Assembly (NCBI RefSeq): GCF_036884655.1
Contig: NC_088345.1
Span: 35,311,001-35,375,000, forward strand
Reading direction: 5' to 3'
DNA: 64,000 nucleotides
Source: Musa acuminata AAA Group
Taxonomy: Eukaryota; Streptophyta; Magnoliopsida; Zingiberales; Musaceae
Both the position numbers and the translations under genes were made by a program. Positions 23,271-36,300 of the stretch are shown one piece after another. The notes beneath the pieces are model-generated. The model searched no databases and was not told the DNA's origin. It saw only the letters and a program-made list of their open reading frames with translations. Every line of letters starts with the position of its first letter. Position 1 is the stretch's first letter.

Positions 23271-24946
23271 TATTACTCCCCTCAAGGACATGAGGAGGGT
23301 CTATTTCACCTCAGCTTAGGAGTTAGGGTATTTATCATTATCCTCCCTTGCTCCCTTGGGAGAACTTTTAATCAACTAGTCGCTTGTCAAGGGCCAATGT
23401 CAAGATATATCAATTCTTTTTTACGATGAGTGGTGGACAACCTAAGTGCTTGATAATACCCTTAGTTGCTTTCACTATTGCTTTTGCTCCCGTTGTGTTG
23501 CTGCTTCTCCACCATTGGAGAGGAGTCTCTTGACTTCTTTTTGCTCTTTTAATCAGAGGCATGATAAAGCCTTCTATTAAGATCCATGTCTATCTATAAA
23601 AGAAAAAATAAAAAGAAAATCAAGGTTAAAAAATGAATATGAGGAGCCTCAATTATCGACCTTGAGCATGAGTTTGGTATTTATGACTCACCATGGACTC
23701 ATCTTAATGATAGCTCAAGATATTCAAGTGAAATATTCTTTCTCAATCTAGACTAACTTCAAGGGGGAGATATGCGAACTTTCGGGTGGTTCAAGCAAGA
23801 CTAAATGGTTACCCCTTCTCAAAGAAATATAAAAAAATATTTTCTTTTCGACCATTATTTGTGCTCAAGATGCTCAAGCCATACAACCACTTCAAATTGA
23901 AAGGAAATAAGTCATATAGTATATATTATGGCATATATGAAATATAGCATTAGATAAAGTTGAGGTTGTGACACACCCCGACAAATGTTGCAAGATAGTG
24001 TCATGTATTTGATACTATTTGAAAGGGCAATATCCACATTCCGGAAGACCTTACTAAAGAAAGAATAAAGGAAAAACCAAAGTCCTACTCTAACTATATC
24101 TATGTAAGTACAAAAATAGTGATTTGATGTATAAGATTGATCACTTGGTTGTGCAACTATAAGCTCAAACTTGAGTGAAATGAGACACTCATACTAAACA
24201 TGGTTTGAGTCCTCATCATTGATACCAAAGTCAAAGTCAAAAGAGTCAATTTTAAACTATTGGGCTCAACTATTTGAGGGATTAGTCCCTAATAGGACAA
24301 CCTCCCTAGGCATAGCAACTATGACGATTTTCATGAAAGGAGAAAGAGAGGTTGATGGGTAATGAAGAAGGGGAGAGAACTAGTCCCTAAGTGATTGGCT
24401 TGAATCTAAAAAGAATAAAGAGGAAGAACAAGACATCCTATATCTCAAAGAAAGGGGGATTCGAAAGTTCATTGAGACATTCTAATGCTCAAAAGTGAAG
24501 GCATGAAGAAATGAAGGTTGGGTGCCCCACTTATAAAGGGGTTAAGTAACTCTTGTGTTTTGATATCAATTCCTTCATTTGACTAATGGTTTAATTGGAG
24601 AATGGAACGATGATAATATATTGATTATTGAAGATCAACCACTAGGATCGTGATCTCTGTGGATCATCGACAGTTTGGTTGAGTATCATGTGGAGCCCTC
24701 CAATTAGCCCATGGAAAACTAATCATTAAAAAATGATTATGAATCGCTAGAAAAAAAATTAAATTAGATCAAATTCTATCATCAATGCAACCCATGATAG
24801 TTACACTTGTAAAGATATAAAATGATAGTGATAGATGAGCAAATCTAGACTATCTTAGTGCCTATTACATAAATAGGAACTCAACAATAAAGGACAATGA
24901 CATATGTGGCTCACATGAGGCCTGACCATGATATAACCTATTAGGG
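23271..24946. other. Gene-free repeat-like DNA
   Basis: No usable coding frame. The sequence is less AT-rich than its neighbours in parts (23280-23560) and probably comes from an old retrotransposon, but I recognise no domain, primer site or terminal repeat. Confidence 0.5.
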
Positions 24947-25380
24947 TTGATAAGTATTTTTAGGAGTCATAATAATATTTAAATTAGTTAAGAAAGTCTA
25001 ATTAAATTAAAACTCCTTAGTAAGTTAGGATTTATTTCTATAAATACATCTTGTGTCTCAAGATTTTAGTGAGAGAGAGAAAGTTAAGACACTTTGAGTG
25101 CTTCTTCTAAGGATGATCTTTAAGGTTTTTAAAGATGATTGAGAGAAAAATTCTTCATGTTTATGTTAGAGGTATACAAAGAGAGTTGTACCTAAGTTGG
25201 GATAACTCAAGGGCATTATATTGATCTTATATATTGAAGAATTTGATTTTCTTTATAGAGGTAATTAGAATTTATCAAAACATGTTAATTCTTGCATCAA
25301 TTTTTAGTATAATTTTTTTATTGTTAATCTCTAGTAGATTTCTCTTTTGGTTTTTAGTTTTTCTCCTCTCCTTAGGAGGG
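24947..25380 (+). repeat. Direct repeat copy 1 (possible LTR of a small element)
   Basis: Aligned with 25628-26041. Shared blocks: TATTTAAATTAGTTAAGA, TATAAATA (TATA-like, near 25052), AGTGAGAGAGAGA, GAGAGTTGTAC, ATATATTGAAGAATTT and CTTGCATCAATTT. The copies differ by many substitutions and short indels. Confidence 0.6.
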
Positions 25381-25627
25381 TAAATGATCTTCTTATTCAA
25401 TAGGACTTAATAAGAATATTAAAGAGATGAATACGATTCTCTTTGAAATCAAGTATTGATTTGGTTCTAGCTATACAAGTTTCATTGGCTAACTTCTCTT
25501 TTGGAATCAAAATTTTTTTTTATTATGAACTAATTCGATTTGTATAGTTGTAAAAATTCTTTAAGCCAATAGTTCAATTTCTACAAGAGACATAAAGTGA
25601 GAAAATATTCATCACGATGAATGTTTT

Positions 25628-26041
25628 TAGGATTAAAAAGTATTTTTATAAGTCCTAATTATATTTAAATTAGTTAAGAGAGTCTTCGTTAAATTAAAAC
25701 TTTTTAGTGAATTAAGGTTTGCTCCTATAAATATATTTTAATTCTCAGGGTTCTAGTGAGAGAGAGAGGGTCCTCGAGGGTGATTTCTAGGGTTTTCATA
25801 GAGGGCTAAGAGAAAAAAATTTTTGTGAGAGGTGTACTATAGGAGTTGTACTTGAGTAAAACTTAAGGGCCTTATAATTAATATCATATATTGAAGAATT
25901 TATTTATTTTTATGAAGATACATAGACTTTATCAGACCACGTTAAGTCTTGCATCAATTTATGATATGTTATTTTGATTGTTGATATTTAGTGGATTTCC
26001 TTTTTAGTTTTTGATTTTTCTCTTCTCTCTCCCTAATACAA
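25628..26041 (+). repeat. Direct repeat copy 2 (possible LTR of a small element)
   Basis: Second member of the pair. It ends CTCTCTCCCTAATACA, similar to copia/gypsy LTR ends in CA. Only about 250 bp separate the copies, without coding potential, so a TRIM-like element (very small LTR element) is possible. I see no clear primer site between them, so a plain old duplication remains possible. Confidence 0.55.
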
Positions 26042-26870
26042 ATGAACTCATCAATAAAGCATTGTTCAACTATGATGTAATCGAACTTATCATTAAGCAT
26101 TTATCAACTATGATATACTAAACCGAGTATGAATCATCGTTCAATGACAATGCAATTAAATACAAATATGACGATGAAGCATTATTGATGATGATGAGAT
26201 GGAACCTAGCCATGGGGCATATCAACCAGAATGTAACTAAACCCGTCCACCAAGCAATGTATTGCTTGATGACGATATCGAACTTGGTCACAAAGTATTC
26301 CCTAACCATAATGCAACTTAACCTGACAATAAATATGGCAATGTCAAATGCATCGTAACCATCACATGATGATCACAACGTTTCATAATCTTTACTACTA
26401 ATAATTACCAATAATTTTGCATAAACATCCCATGAATTGATGTCTGCTTATTTCAACTTAATGATTCTTTCATCGCACTATGAAAACCTTAAGTGGTGTA
26501 TCTTTGACTCAACATGAGAAGAATTCTCTCCTACTTTTTAGGAATACACTAAATTGCTACTAGTCCACGAATCAAAGAGATCTTTGTCTCTTGTGTAGTT
26601 TTCGAAGTATTATCCGTGAAATCCCTTGTCTCCCAAACATCAAATATGTAACAAACTTAGAAAGTTGCATCTATGTTAGATCCAAGTCTTTAAAGTGTCG
26701 AACAATCGAAATGAAATTAATAATAATATATCTAGAAATATCCTTAGCGAAAGATCATGAGTGGCCATAGCAATATTTATTGAATTAAAAATATTCTTCG
26801 GATATTTTTCATTTGATTTCATGTAATGCTTATAATATGGAAAATAAGACATGAAATTTCAGTAAATTAA
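26042..26870. other. Gene-free AT-rich DNA with short degenerate repeats
   Basis: 26042-26350 has several diverged copies of a GAACTCATCAATAAAGCATT-like phrase. 5940-6055 has a related phrase with GATGCTTCAT. The rest shows nothing. It forms the distal upstream region of NAA35. Confidence 0.4.
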
Positions 26871-27070
26871 ATGCCTTTTAGTTAAAACCAAAAATCAGAC
26901 AAACAGATTGATTATACCAGGAATAGGTTGAAAAATTGGTGGGCGGATTCTCAACAAAGAAACGGATATCACCCCACTCATGCTTCATGACACGGACATA
27001 AGTAACACCCTTGCGATGTCCATGTCGATGACACATAGGCGTGACCGGAGCACCAAGTGTCTGGTGAAAA

Positions 27071-27355
27071 CCACGTGGAGGACAAGTAGACACTTGGTCA
27101 ACCGTGAGGACCGATAGGCCCATTACATTCATGTCAAGCATCGCGCTCCTCACAACCGGGCCGGGCCGGGCCGGGCCGGATCGGACCGATGTCAAAATTC
27201 TGGGTCAAAAGTGGAACGCCACACATCCGACGACCGTCGAGGGGCGTATCCGATTCCAAAAGCACAGTGCCCCAGACACCCACCGTAGCGATCACCGTCA
27301 CCCGCCGTCAGCTCTCGTCCAAGTATCTCCTTCTTTTCTCCTTCCAAAACCCTAA
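27071..27355 (+). promoter_or_regulatory. NAA35 promoter and 5' leader elements
   Basis: Upstream of the ATG at 27371: a palindromic G-box CCACGTGG (27071-27078); a W-box-like TTGGTCAA (27093-27100); four head-to-tail GGGCC units (27160-27179; TCP factors bind GGNCCC-type sites); a pyrimidine patch TCTCCTTCTTTTCTCCTTCC (27326-27345); and a telo-box AAACCCTAA (27347-27355). Telo-boxes and pyrimidine leaders are common in plant translation-related genes, which fits a cotranslational acetyltransferase subunit. The region is clearly more GC-rich than its surroundings. No TATA box is obvious. Confidence 0.5.
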
Positions 27356-27370
27356 ACCTCCGGACCACCG

Positions 27371-30300
27371 ATGGCCAACCATCAAGGAGGAGGAGGAGGA
27401 GCCGGAGGACTCATCGGCCACGCATCGCTGCCTCCTCCAATCCCCGCTGGCGACCAGACCGTCTGGGCTGATGCCGGTCCCCTCATCGTGGCCGCCTGCA
27501 GTGGTAATCTTCCTCCTCTCTGTTTTCTTCGCCCTCTAATCTTGGATTCTCATCTGTTTTTCTCTTGATCTGACATTCTTCACGATTGTTATTTTGCTAG
27601 TTTTTTGCATGATGGTGTTCGATGCGTGTGTGATCTTTGATCATCATCTGTTGCTTGTTCTTATGGTATTCTCTTGATATATGTACTCTTCGAGTAAATC
27701 TGTTTTCTTGAATGATGATGTTTGCGCCTACATCATGCGCGAGGATATGACGGTCAGTTGTGGAGGCTGACGATGTGGTCGGTCAATGCATTGGAGAGGG
27801 CATGGTCCCAGTAATGAGTTCCCTGCTCTTTTACTTGGTTTTATGGTTCCTTGAGAAATGACATATTAAGATGCTGAAAAGTAAATGTTAATAAAACATG
27901 GCGAAGGCTAGCTGATTTGTGAAGGAACCTGCCATTCTCGTAATCTGATGAACCATATTTGTGGTCATGGTTGAAGTGACTGAATTACTGCATGAATTTA
28001 CTCTTAAATTCTAAACATAACCAGGTAGTTTTAGTTGGCATGCGATATCATCACTGTCACCCAGCATAAATTAACTGGCCGTATGGACTCTTTTGCCCAT
28101 ACCCTTACTGTGTCACATATGTGTGCGTGTTTCCATGAATTAGGCATTTATTGTGATTTTAATTATTCTATTCCAATATCAGATAAGATGCTAATATAAG
28201 AAGTGTCCTGATATTTAAGATTTTCAGAACATTATGTTCAGAAAACATAAGGATTTTATTTCTGAAAAGTAGAAGTTACAAAGATTAGTCTTGATAGGGT
28301 TTTTGGTCTCATAGTCTCCCTCATTTATAATATATTACGACTTGATCCTGTTTAATTGATTATTATTAAAATGCGTGTGATTGATACTCTTGTTTGTTCT
28401 TTTTCTCCTTATCACTCATTCTCATAAGGACTTTTAGATGCTTAAGTATCCTCGAGTTTGACATGCCACTGGGAAGGAGTCTTTGAGTCCTTCAGACATC
28501 AGATAAGAAGTTAGTTAGACTCTTCTTTGTCCTTGAAGTTGGGCTACTGTGTCCTGCGGACAACAAATTGCTATAATAGGCAATTGCCTTGTTGGGGGCT
28601 TCGTATTAAATAAAAATTTAGATGCATGCTAGGATGTGCAAATTGCACGAATTGCATGGGGTAGATTCATGAGCAAAGTGGAACATGAGATTGCACAAAC
28701 AATACCTAATACGTGGAAGGGGTGGAGTTATTGTGGCTTTGTAGCTAATTTCTTCCACAGATTCACCTTGTCTAGAAAGAACTCCATCGTATAACCATAA
28801 ACCATGGTTTAAATGCTAGTCCAATATAGGTTTCAATTCATTCTAGGATCTTATATACCAATTTGTACCATCTGGTGTCATTTAAAGAATAACAAAGAAA
28901 AAGAAGGATAATGATTAGTACCAAACCAGATGGTCTTATATCAGTCCTTGGTTAGACCAATAAATAAATATCGATCAAGGACATATCAGATAAGTGTCGG
29001 AACATGCCGTAAGTAGCTGCAGTTATTATCAAAGGGGTTGAGAAAGTACTCATAATGGTAGTCTCATTGTCTTTGACCTTGTGCTTGACTTGCTTTCCTT
29101 TGTGCTTGTAGTTTATCATGCTTTATTAGGAATTATGGAAGTCTCAATGTCTTTAGCCTAAAAAATGACTTGCTTTCCTTTGTGCTTGAAGTTTTTCATG
29201 CTTTACAGGAAAATCCAAATGACAGCTTTAATTTGATCAACAAGCCACAACATGCCCAAGATGATGTCAATGTCCTTAAGTGGATGAAATATTTACATGG
29301 AACTATTAACTTAAATTTTCTAGTGGGATTTGCTTGCATCATTTCTAACATGCAATTTGCCATCTGTCAACCAAGACACCAAATGATATAATTGATTGCA
29401 TCTTAATTTTCACTCTCTGAAGGAGTTCAGAGCTGTGGGTTAAACTAATGTCAACTAGTGTAGTGATTGGATATATGTGCAAAACCTTTGGTATATTTCT
29501 TTGGTAGTGGAACTAATTGCAAGTGAGATGCTTTTCTACTTCAGCTTTTTTGTCATCTTCGTCAGCATCATGGTTGAAGCATAGGCCCTTCCTTTTGAGT
29601 TCCATCTAACTCGACTATCATAAAAAACATGATGGATATTGGCTTTTAATTTTTTAAATAAAAAGGTAGATACTTGGAATATACTTCCATATATATTTTG
29701 TGTAGATGAAGTTGACTTTTACTAAAAAATGTTGATCCTGAATTAGTATTAATTGTCCATGTTGTAACGTCTAGATCATACATAGGGTTATAAGCGATTG
29801 GCTTAATGATGCATTTGCCTATTTTAAGCTACTTATACAAACTCAATCTTTGAAGGCATTATTGGTCTAAGGGGATAAGGTTGCTCAAGGTGGCACTAAT
29901 CAGATCAGTGAAAGTTTATTTCATTGTGATTAATTTCTATGGCTTAAGAAAATTTCAGCAATTTAATTTATTGGTAGGATCAACATCGATATAGACTAAC
30001 CTTATCTGTGTTAGCTTGGGTTGCATGTGATTTGTTGATAGGATCAAGATAAGCTGGATCAGTGTGGATTTAACCTAGACTTGTGTGTTTTTGGTTACAT
30101 CTGCACAAATCTAGTATATATTTGCTTGCCTTTGCCCAAGATCCACAAACAACCAAGTTAGATCCACGTGGGTTGGTTTGGATCCACACATGGTAGATAG
30201 TCAAGTTCGTCGTACTGACCTATATCGCTTGATATGGGTGGAATGTACCGGTTTGACAGGGGACTAATATGCAGACCGTCCTCTACTGGGTGGTACCCGT

Positions 30301-33300
30301 TACATGACCTCGTATCGGGTAATATGGGGTTTGTACTGGTCGATAACGAGTTTTTAAACCCTTTGCTTCACCATGCTTGTCCTCTCAGCATGTAATGGCA
30401 AAGGTTGTAAAGAATCAAGTCAAGCGATGAGACATCTTATCAATCACATTCAACAACCCGCTTGGTTCAGAGACATGGCAACGATGTGGACGACAATGCC
30501 TCAATCAATGATGACGACGATGTCGGAGAGTCGATGGTCTCGTCTACACAATTAAAGAGTGGTGCATGGATCGAGGAGTAGTATTTTATACATGCCACGC
30601 CACCCAAAATTTAGATAATGGAGCTTGACGAGGTACTGGTCAAGTTTATACATGGAAGGGGAAGGGGAAAGAGAAGGTAGTGGATTTTTTTGGGTAGATG
30701 TGATAGAGCCTGTACGATGTAGACACAAAGCGAAGCTCATCGTATTCGCAGTCGTCGTATTATGGAGAATCTTACGGCCAACAGTAATATAGTGATAGTT
30801 GGTCATACTTCTCCGAGCAGTAGTACGATAATCAATCTTATGATATGGAGTAGCACATCAGTGACAAAAGTAAAAGTTCTAACATTCTTCATGCTTCGCA
30901 CCAATACATACTACAATTATCCTTGACTTAGGAGCTGTCTCGAACACATGTGGTTCACAACGATCAAACTACGATCATCACCACATTGATGTACCAATGG
31001 TATATGATGTATCAGTATATAATGTCGTGTGATCATCTTTAGGATTGGGTCTGACAAACATATCAAATTGATATAAAGATACATAAGATCGAGGACCCCA
31101 ATCCAATGCCCATGGAGTCCTATCATTCTTTTTCGTGGTAGCATCAAGTATATCCATCGATTGATTACTTGATTCATTTGAATCTTAAAATTTAAGTTGC
31201 TTAAAAAAGAATTTAACAATTCAAATAATTTCTTTGTAAATAATTCAATATTAACAAAAGGAAGGTCTGTAACGTATTATAAAGTTCTTTCGTAAAGTTT
31301 GAAAAAGATATCGGTCACTATTCTTTTTTAATTTAGATTATTTTTGCTAAAATTATACTAAATTTATATTTATTTCCAACTTAAAAACCCTAATCCTATT
31401 TTTTTATAGAAATTTTAGAGCTATTTTTGGTAATTTTATCGTATCGTTGGTACACCTAGATGTACCGACATATGGTACATCAGTATACCTTGGTACGGAC
31501 TGGTAAGATGAGCCTTGGCTTGATAACACACTAATTTGATCTAGATTGATACATAAAGCTCACCTGCTATGTAAGTTTGACCTCAATTAACACGACTAAA
31601 ATGTTGTCTAAATGCAACAAAATAACAATGAAGCTAGAAAATATTGCATGAAAAAGAAAATAATGACTAGAACAAGAAATTTAGTTTTGAACTTAATTTG
31701 GTAAGGATGTTTTCCTTGCTTGAGATTTAGACCAAATAGCTTTAAAATGGAAGAGGTAGGCTTGAAATAGGGAGTGAAAGAGGGCTCTTGAGCTTTAACA
31801 AATGTTGGTAGAATTTGAAATGTTTTGGCTGAGTTTTTGATCAGTTGGGAGGTTTATTGCTTGGTGTGGCTATTATATCATCCAAATATTGGGTTGTAAG
31901 TCTTAGCATTATCAATAAGCACTTTGACACTAGCTTAGGCCACACCTGAGCACCTCAAATTAACCAGGTGACGCGATTTGGCTTGGGCGATACCTAGATG
32001 TTGGTTGTCCTAGGCACATTGGGCTCTGATCCATTCAACTAGACTAGACCCAAGCCAGATCTGACGAACCATATCCAAGTCCCCCCTCTACCCGCATGTT
32101 TACCTCTCCTTGTGCTTCATTTGTTTCCAAGCCATAACCCGATGGTAGTCTCTTATTCTATGTTGGTGTCGTTGCTCTGCCTCTTGGACTCCTTCGTCGG
32201 TCTCTTCTCCGCTTGCTAGTCTAAATTTAAGTCTCTCCTTTGGGCTCCTCTCTACACTCTGAGTTCTTCCTCAGTCTCCTCTCAACTCTTCATAGTCGAT
32301 CTCTCCACCTTAGTCTCTCTTCTGCTTGGTGGTCTCTCCGTCTCTTCTCTCAATTATCCATTTCCTTCTCAATCCCCTCTTAGTTTCCTCTCAGCACTCC
32401 ATCACGAGTCTTCGCCACTTTCTCTTCACCATTGGGTGTTCATCACCCTCCCAATCTCTTCTCTGCTCTTCTCCAGCCCCTTGCTCTTCATCGTCGGAAA
32501 TCCACTATCCTCTCATCCACGCTATCTGTTACTAAAGGCATTGCACTATACCTCTCCCCATTTCATTTTATATGGTTGGTCTAAAATCAATAGTCGGTCT
32601 CCCTTTCCTCTTATATTTATTCTTAATTATATTTTTTTCATAATTTTTTACATTAGTGAGGGCCTTGCTTCGACCGGGGAGGTGCGTAGGTCAGCGCCTA
32701 GCGCTTCGGGTGTTTTGGAATCTTGGTGCCTTTTAATGATCGATGCATTTGACAATACTTGTAAACATACTATTTTAAGCTTCCAGCAAGACCAGTATCG
32801 GTAGGTATAGTTATGTATACCCTAGTATACATGCTGTCTCATAGTTGGACTTGATATGCTCAATGGTGTGTGCCACTCATGTTGTTATTTGATTCCTTGC
32901 CTTTGATACTTAATATCTACTCCTATCTTCTTTGCTCTACTTATTCTTGGTTTATAGATAATATTTTGTCATCAATGTAACTTTAAAGTAAAATATTTAA
33001 ACAAGTTTTAACGAAACTGCTTCATCCAACTATATGATAGGTATATAGTACTATGGATTTGCATGTTATGTGATGTGTTAGTTCTCAATTGTCTTTTAGA
33101 TGACAGGCTTTTTGTTTGGTACGACCTAATATAATGCAAAAATTGGGCAATAAGCTCCGTATTTTAGGTTTATACATTGGTAAGATCAGTATAAATAGTA
33201 CATCAGGTATACCTTGGTCGAGACACCGTTCTTGGTCCAATGATAAATACCAAATGGTAAGTGCAGTCGGATTGGTACTTGATTCCTTGCCTCTGATTTT

Positions 33301-36300
33301 TATTATCGACTCATGTTTTCTCTCTTCTTTATATTCTTGCTTTATAGAAAATTTGCCATTAACATAACTCAAAAGCAAGCTTTTTAGACAAGTCTCAACT
33401 GCTTTGTTCAATTATACGATAGATTTAAAGTACTATGAATCTCAATATTACATATATAACATGTTAGTTCACAACTGTCTCATCTGCACACTATTCCTCC
33501 ACTATTGATGTAGAACAAAGGTGTGATAAGACAAACCTATACTCTAGAACAGCTAATATGTTAGTTTGCAATTGTCTCATTTGCATGCTATTCCCCCTCA
33601 GTTGATGTAGAACAAACGTGTGGTAACCAAAACCAATGTTCTAGGGCAGCAAATAAGGTAACAAATAACTAAGATAAGTGAGATTATAGGAGTCAAGTCA
33701 TAGAAGCTGCAGAAACATAGTAAAAGAATTGAATTTTGGAAGAAGAATCCATTATAGAAATGTGGAAGACAACTAAGGACAATCTGCCTCAAGAACCACT
33801 AATTTTTTCATCAAAATCTTATCATGTCATGATGCACATATTTCAGTCTTCAAGGCTTTGTTTATGGACTAGGTAAGACAATCGACTTCTACTAAGGATA
33901 GGGATTTTATCTTATCGTGCCTAATTTGAACTCATTGTATCTCCCTAAAGATAAGATGGAGTCTTTTTCCTTTTCTTCATATTAATTGATCAAAAGGTAC
34001 AACCCAAGTGATATTAAAGGCTTATACATTAGAAGAAAAAAATTGAATATGAATGCAATAGAAACTTAGAAAATCCATGAAACGTTAAAAGAAATCTAAT
34101 TTAGATTCATTCAAACTAAAATAAACATAGAACCTCTTGTCTTGGATTGGGATGCATCAATTTGCTTTAAGTGCTTGTTCTTGAGATCACGTGGAGTAGC
34201 ATAGTTCTTGATCTTCAGTTTTGTCTTGGCTTGATGCTCAGTGTGGATCTTGTTGCACATTATTTTCCCAATTGCAATCATTTGAAAGTTGAGAACATAT
34301 CTGGATTACCAGGGAAGAATATTTTTGTAATCTAAGTGAAGAACATATCTGGATTACAAGGGAAAAGCTGTAAGGATGATGAAAGGTCGAAGATCAAGAG
34401 TAAATATCAAAGTAGAAAGAAATAGGCAGAAGATAATAGTCTTTTTTCCAAGGATTTCCAAACTTACTCTGCGACCAAATCATACAAAACAAAGAGGTGT
34501 GGCAGGCCAAAACTACGCTCTAATTTGAAGTTGCATTCCTCAAAAGCTAGGGTTCAAACTGATGCAATGAATCATGGACTGTGGTACTGTGCCAAATGGT
34601 GGTATTGGTAAAATTCACAAAAAACCATGTTTTGGGTTTTTATCGTAATTTAATAGTAATTTTATTATATTTAAATAAGAATAGAGTGTATATGAGGCAT
34701 AAATGAACATGGATTTATCTTTTATCCAAATCAATAGCTTGAATATCACTAATTGCCCATTAGGAATTATAATCACAAGAGTGTGAGAAAGAGTGAGAAT
34801 GAGAGTCAGTGAGAGTGGATAAAAGAGGGGATTTAAAGCCCCAGAAGAGGTACAAATTTGACTCAATTTGGGTTGGCATCAATCAAATTCCGATTGGTAC
34901 CAATCCATATTGTTCGATATAATATGAGTTTCCACTGTATTGGCTGATACATCACTTGACTGGGAGATACCTAACATCCTTCCTACATACCACTTGAAAT
35001 GGGTTGATCCGTGTACCAGTCAGCTAGTGCACTGGATGTATCCCCGTCATACCGTTTCGTGTGGTACATCAAGCAATGCAATGGATTATTGAATATAACT
35101 AAATTTATAGGAGCTGAAAAGGTGAGGGAATTAAAGCTAAGGAAGAAGAGGATTTGAAGATAGAAGATAACTTATTAGAGAGGGGAGGAAGATAACTAAG
35201 GCCACTTGGCCTAAAGAAGCTTCTGTTATTTTATTAAAGGTTCATCATGTCTTTGCCAGCCATATCTGAGCGATGCAAGAATTTATTTGTAGACAAAAGG
35301 GACTAAAACACACACTGCAGATAAGGATACAATCCTATCTTTTCTGGTATTAAAATCTTTTAAACTCCCTAAAGAAAAAGAGAAATTTTATCTTGCATAT
35401 TTTCAAATAAATAAATGATAAAACTCAAAATGGTGCATATGCTAACTTGATGTAAGAGTAACATCTGCAGTGGTTGAGGCCTTTGTTCAGATTCAGGTGC
35501 AAAGAATCGTGAGAGGTATTATTGCTGTTGAGCCATTGTTTGGTGTAAATAAAGGCAAACTATCACAGTTGGTTATTTCTTGTTAATCATTTTTGGCTAT
35601 CTTTCTACTCTTATATCTACTATATTGGCAAAATTTTGTAAACTTATGTTTCTCTTGTACTTGGTTCAGAGCTTCAAGATGGTGAACTTATCCATGCGGA
35701 GAATTTCAGTCTTTTTGCTGCTATGTCTGCTTTGGAGGTCTGATTCATATATTCCATTCTGTTTTCTTTGTTAGTCATAATCGGGATATCTGACAGATGA
35801 TGTGTTAGTGATGCAAAAGACAGTTTTATGTACAACAATTTTATATCGTTTGTATCACAAATAACTAAGCCGCAAAAACTTATTTCAGATGAATTTCAGA
35901 TTTGAACTTCTAATAGATGGATTCAAATCTTGGATAAGAATTGTGTCAGGTGCAACAAACGAGTGATGTTTTACTCTTAGGGCAGAATTGAAGCTTGCAG
36001 CAAAAGAGTATACAAAAAGCTACCATTTTGAGTGGCTATAGGCAAATTTGAGGTCTAAAGGAGTATATAGGTATATATGGAACCTGAGAATAGCACAAAC
36101 ACCAAAATTTCAGTGTCTGTTTCTTTCATCACCTTCTGCACCAAAAGTCACTTACAACTTGCAATATTTTGTTGTCAATAAACAAGTGGTAAGTTCTTAG
36201 AGACAGGGCACTTTCTTAGATATCTATCATCTATAGATCTATACTATTATGTATGCAGAGATTTGATCATTAAGTTGATTCTCGATCGAACACTCCATCT

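Larger units (their letters stand above)
27504..35669 (+). other. NAA35 intron 1 (8.2 kb)
   Basis: No exon-like sequence. Contents seen: a ~75-bp tandem duplication around 29050-29215 (GACTTGCTTTCCTTTGTGCT twice); a deleted hAT element (30202-31517); pyrimidine-rich DNA (32100-32560); a GCGCCTAG-containing block (32650-32740); diverged direct repeats (32885-33480); and GTACC-rich patches (34560-34620, 34860-35085). It starts GGTAATCT after 27503 and ends TTGGTTCAG at 35669. Confidence 0.8.

Noticed and set aside
27189..27568. Alternative frames overlapping NAA35 exon 1 (116 and 65 codons)
   Set aside because: One is a frame shadow. The 65-codon one is the true exon 1 frame running past the splice donor at 27504 into the intron.
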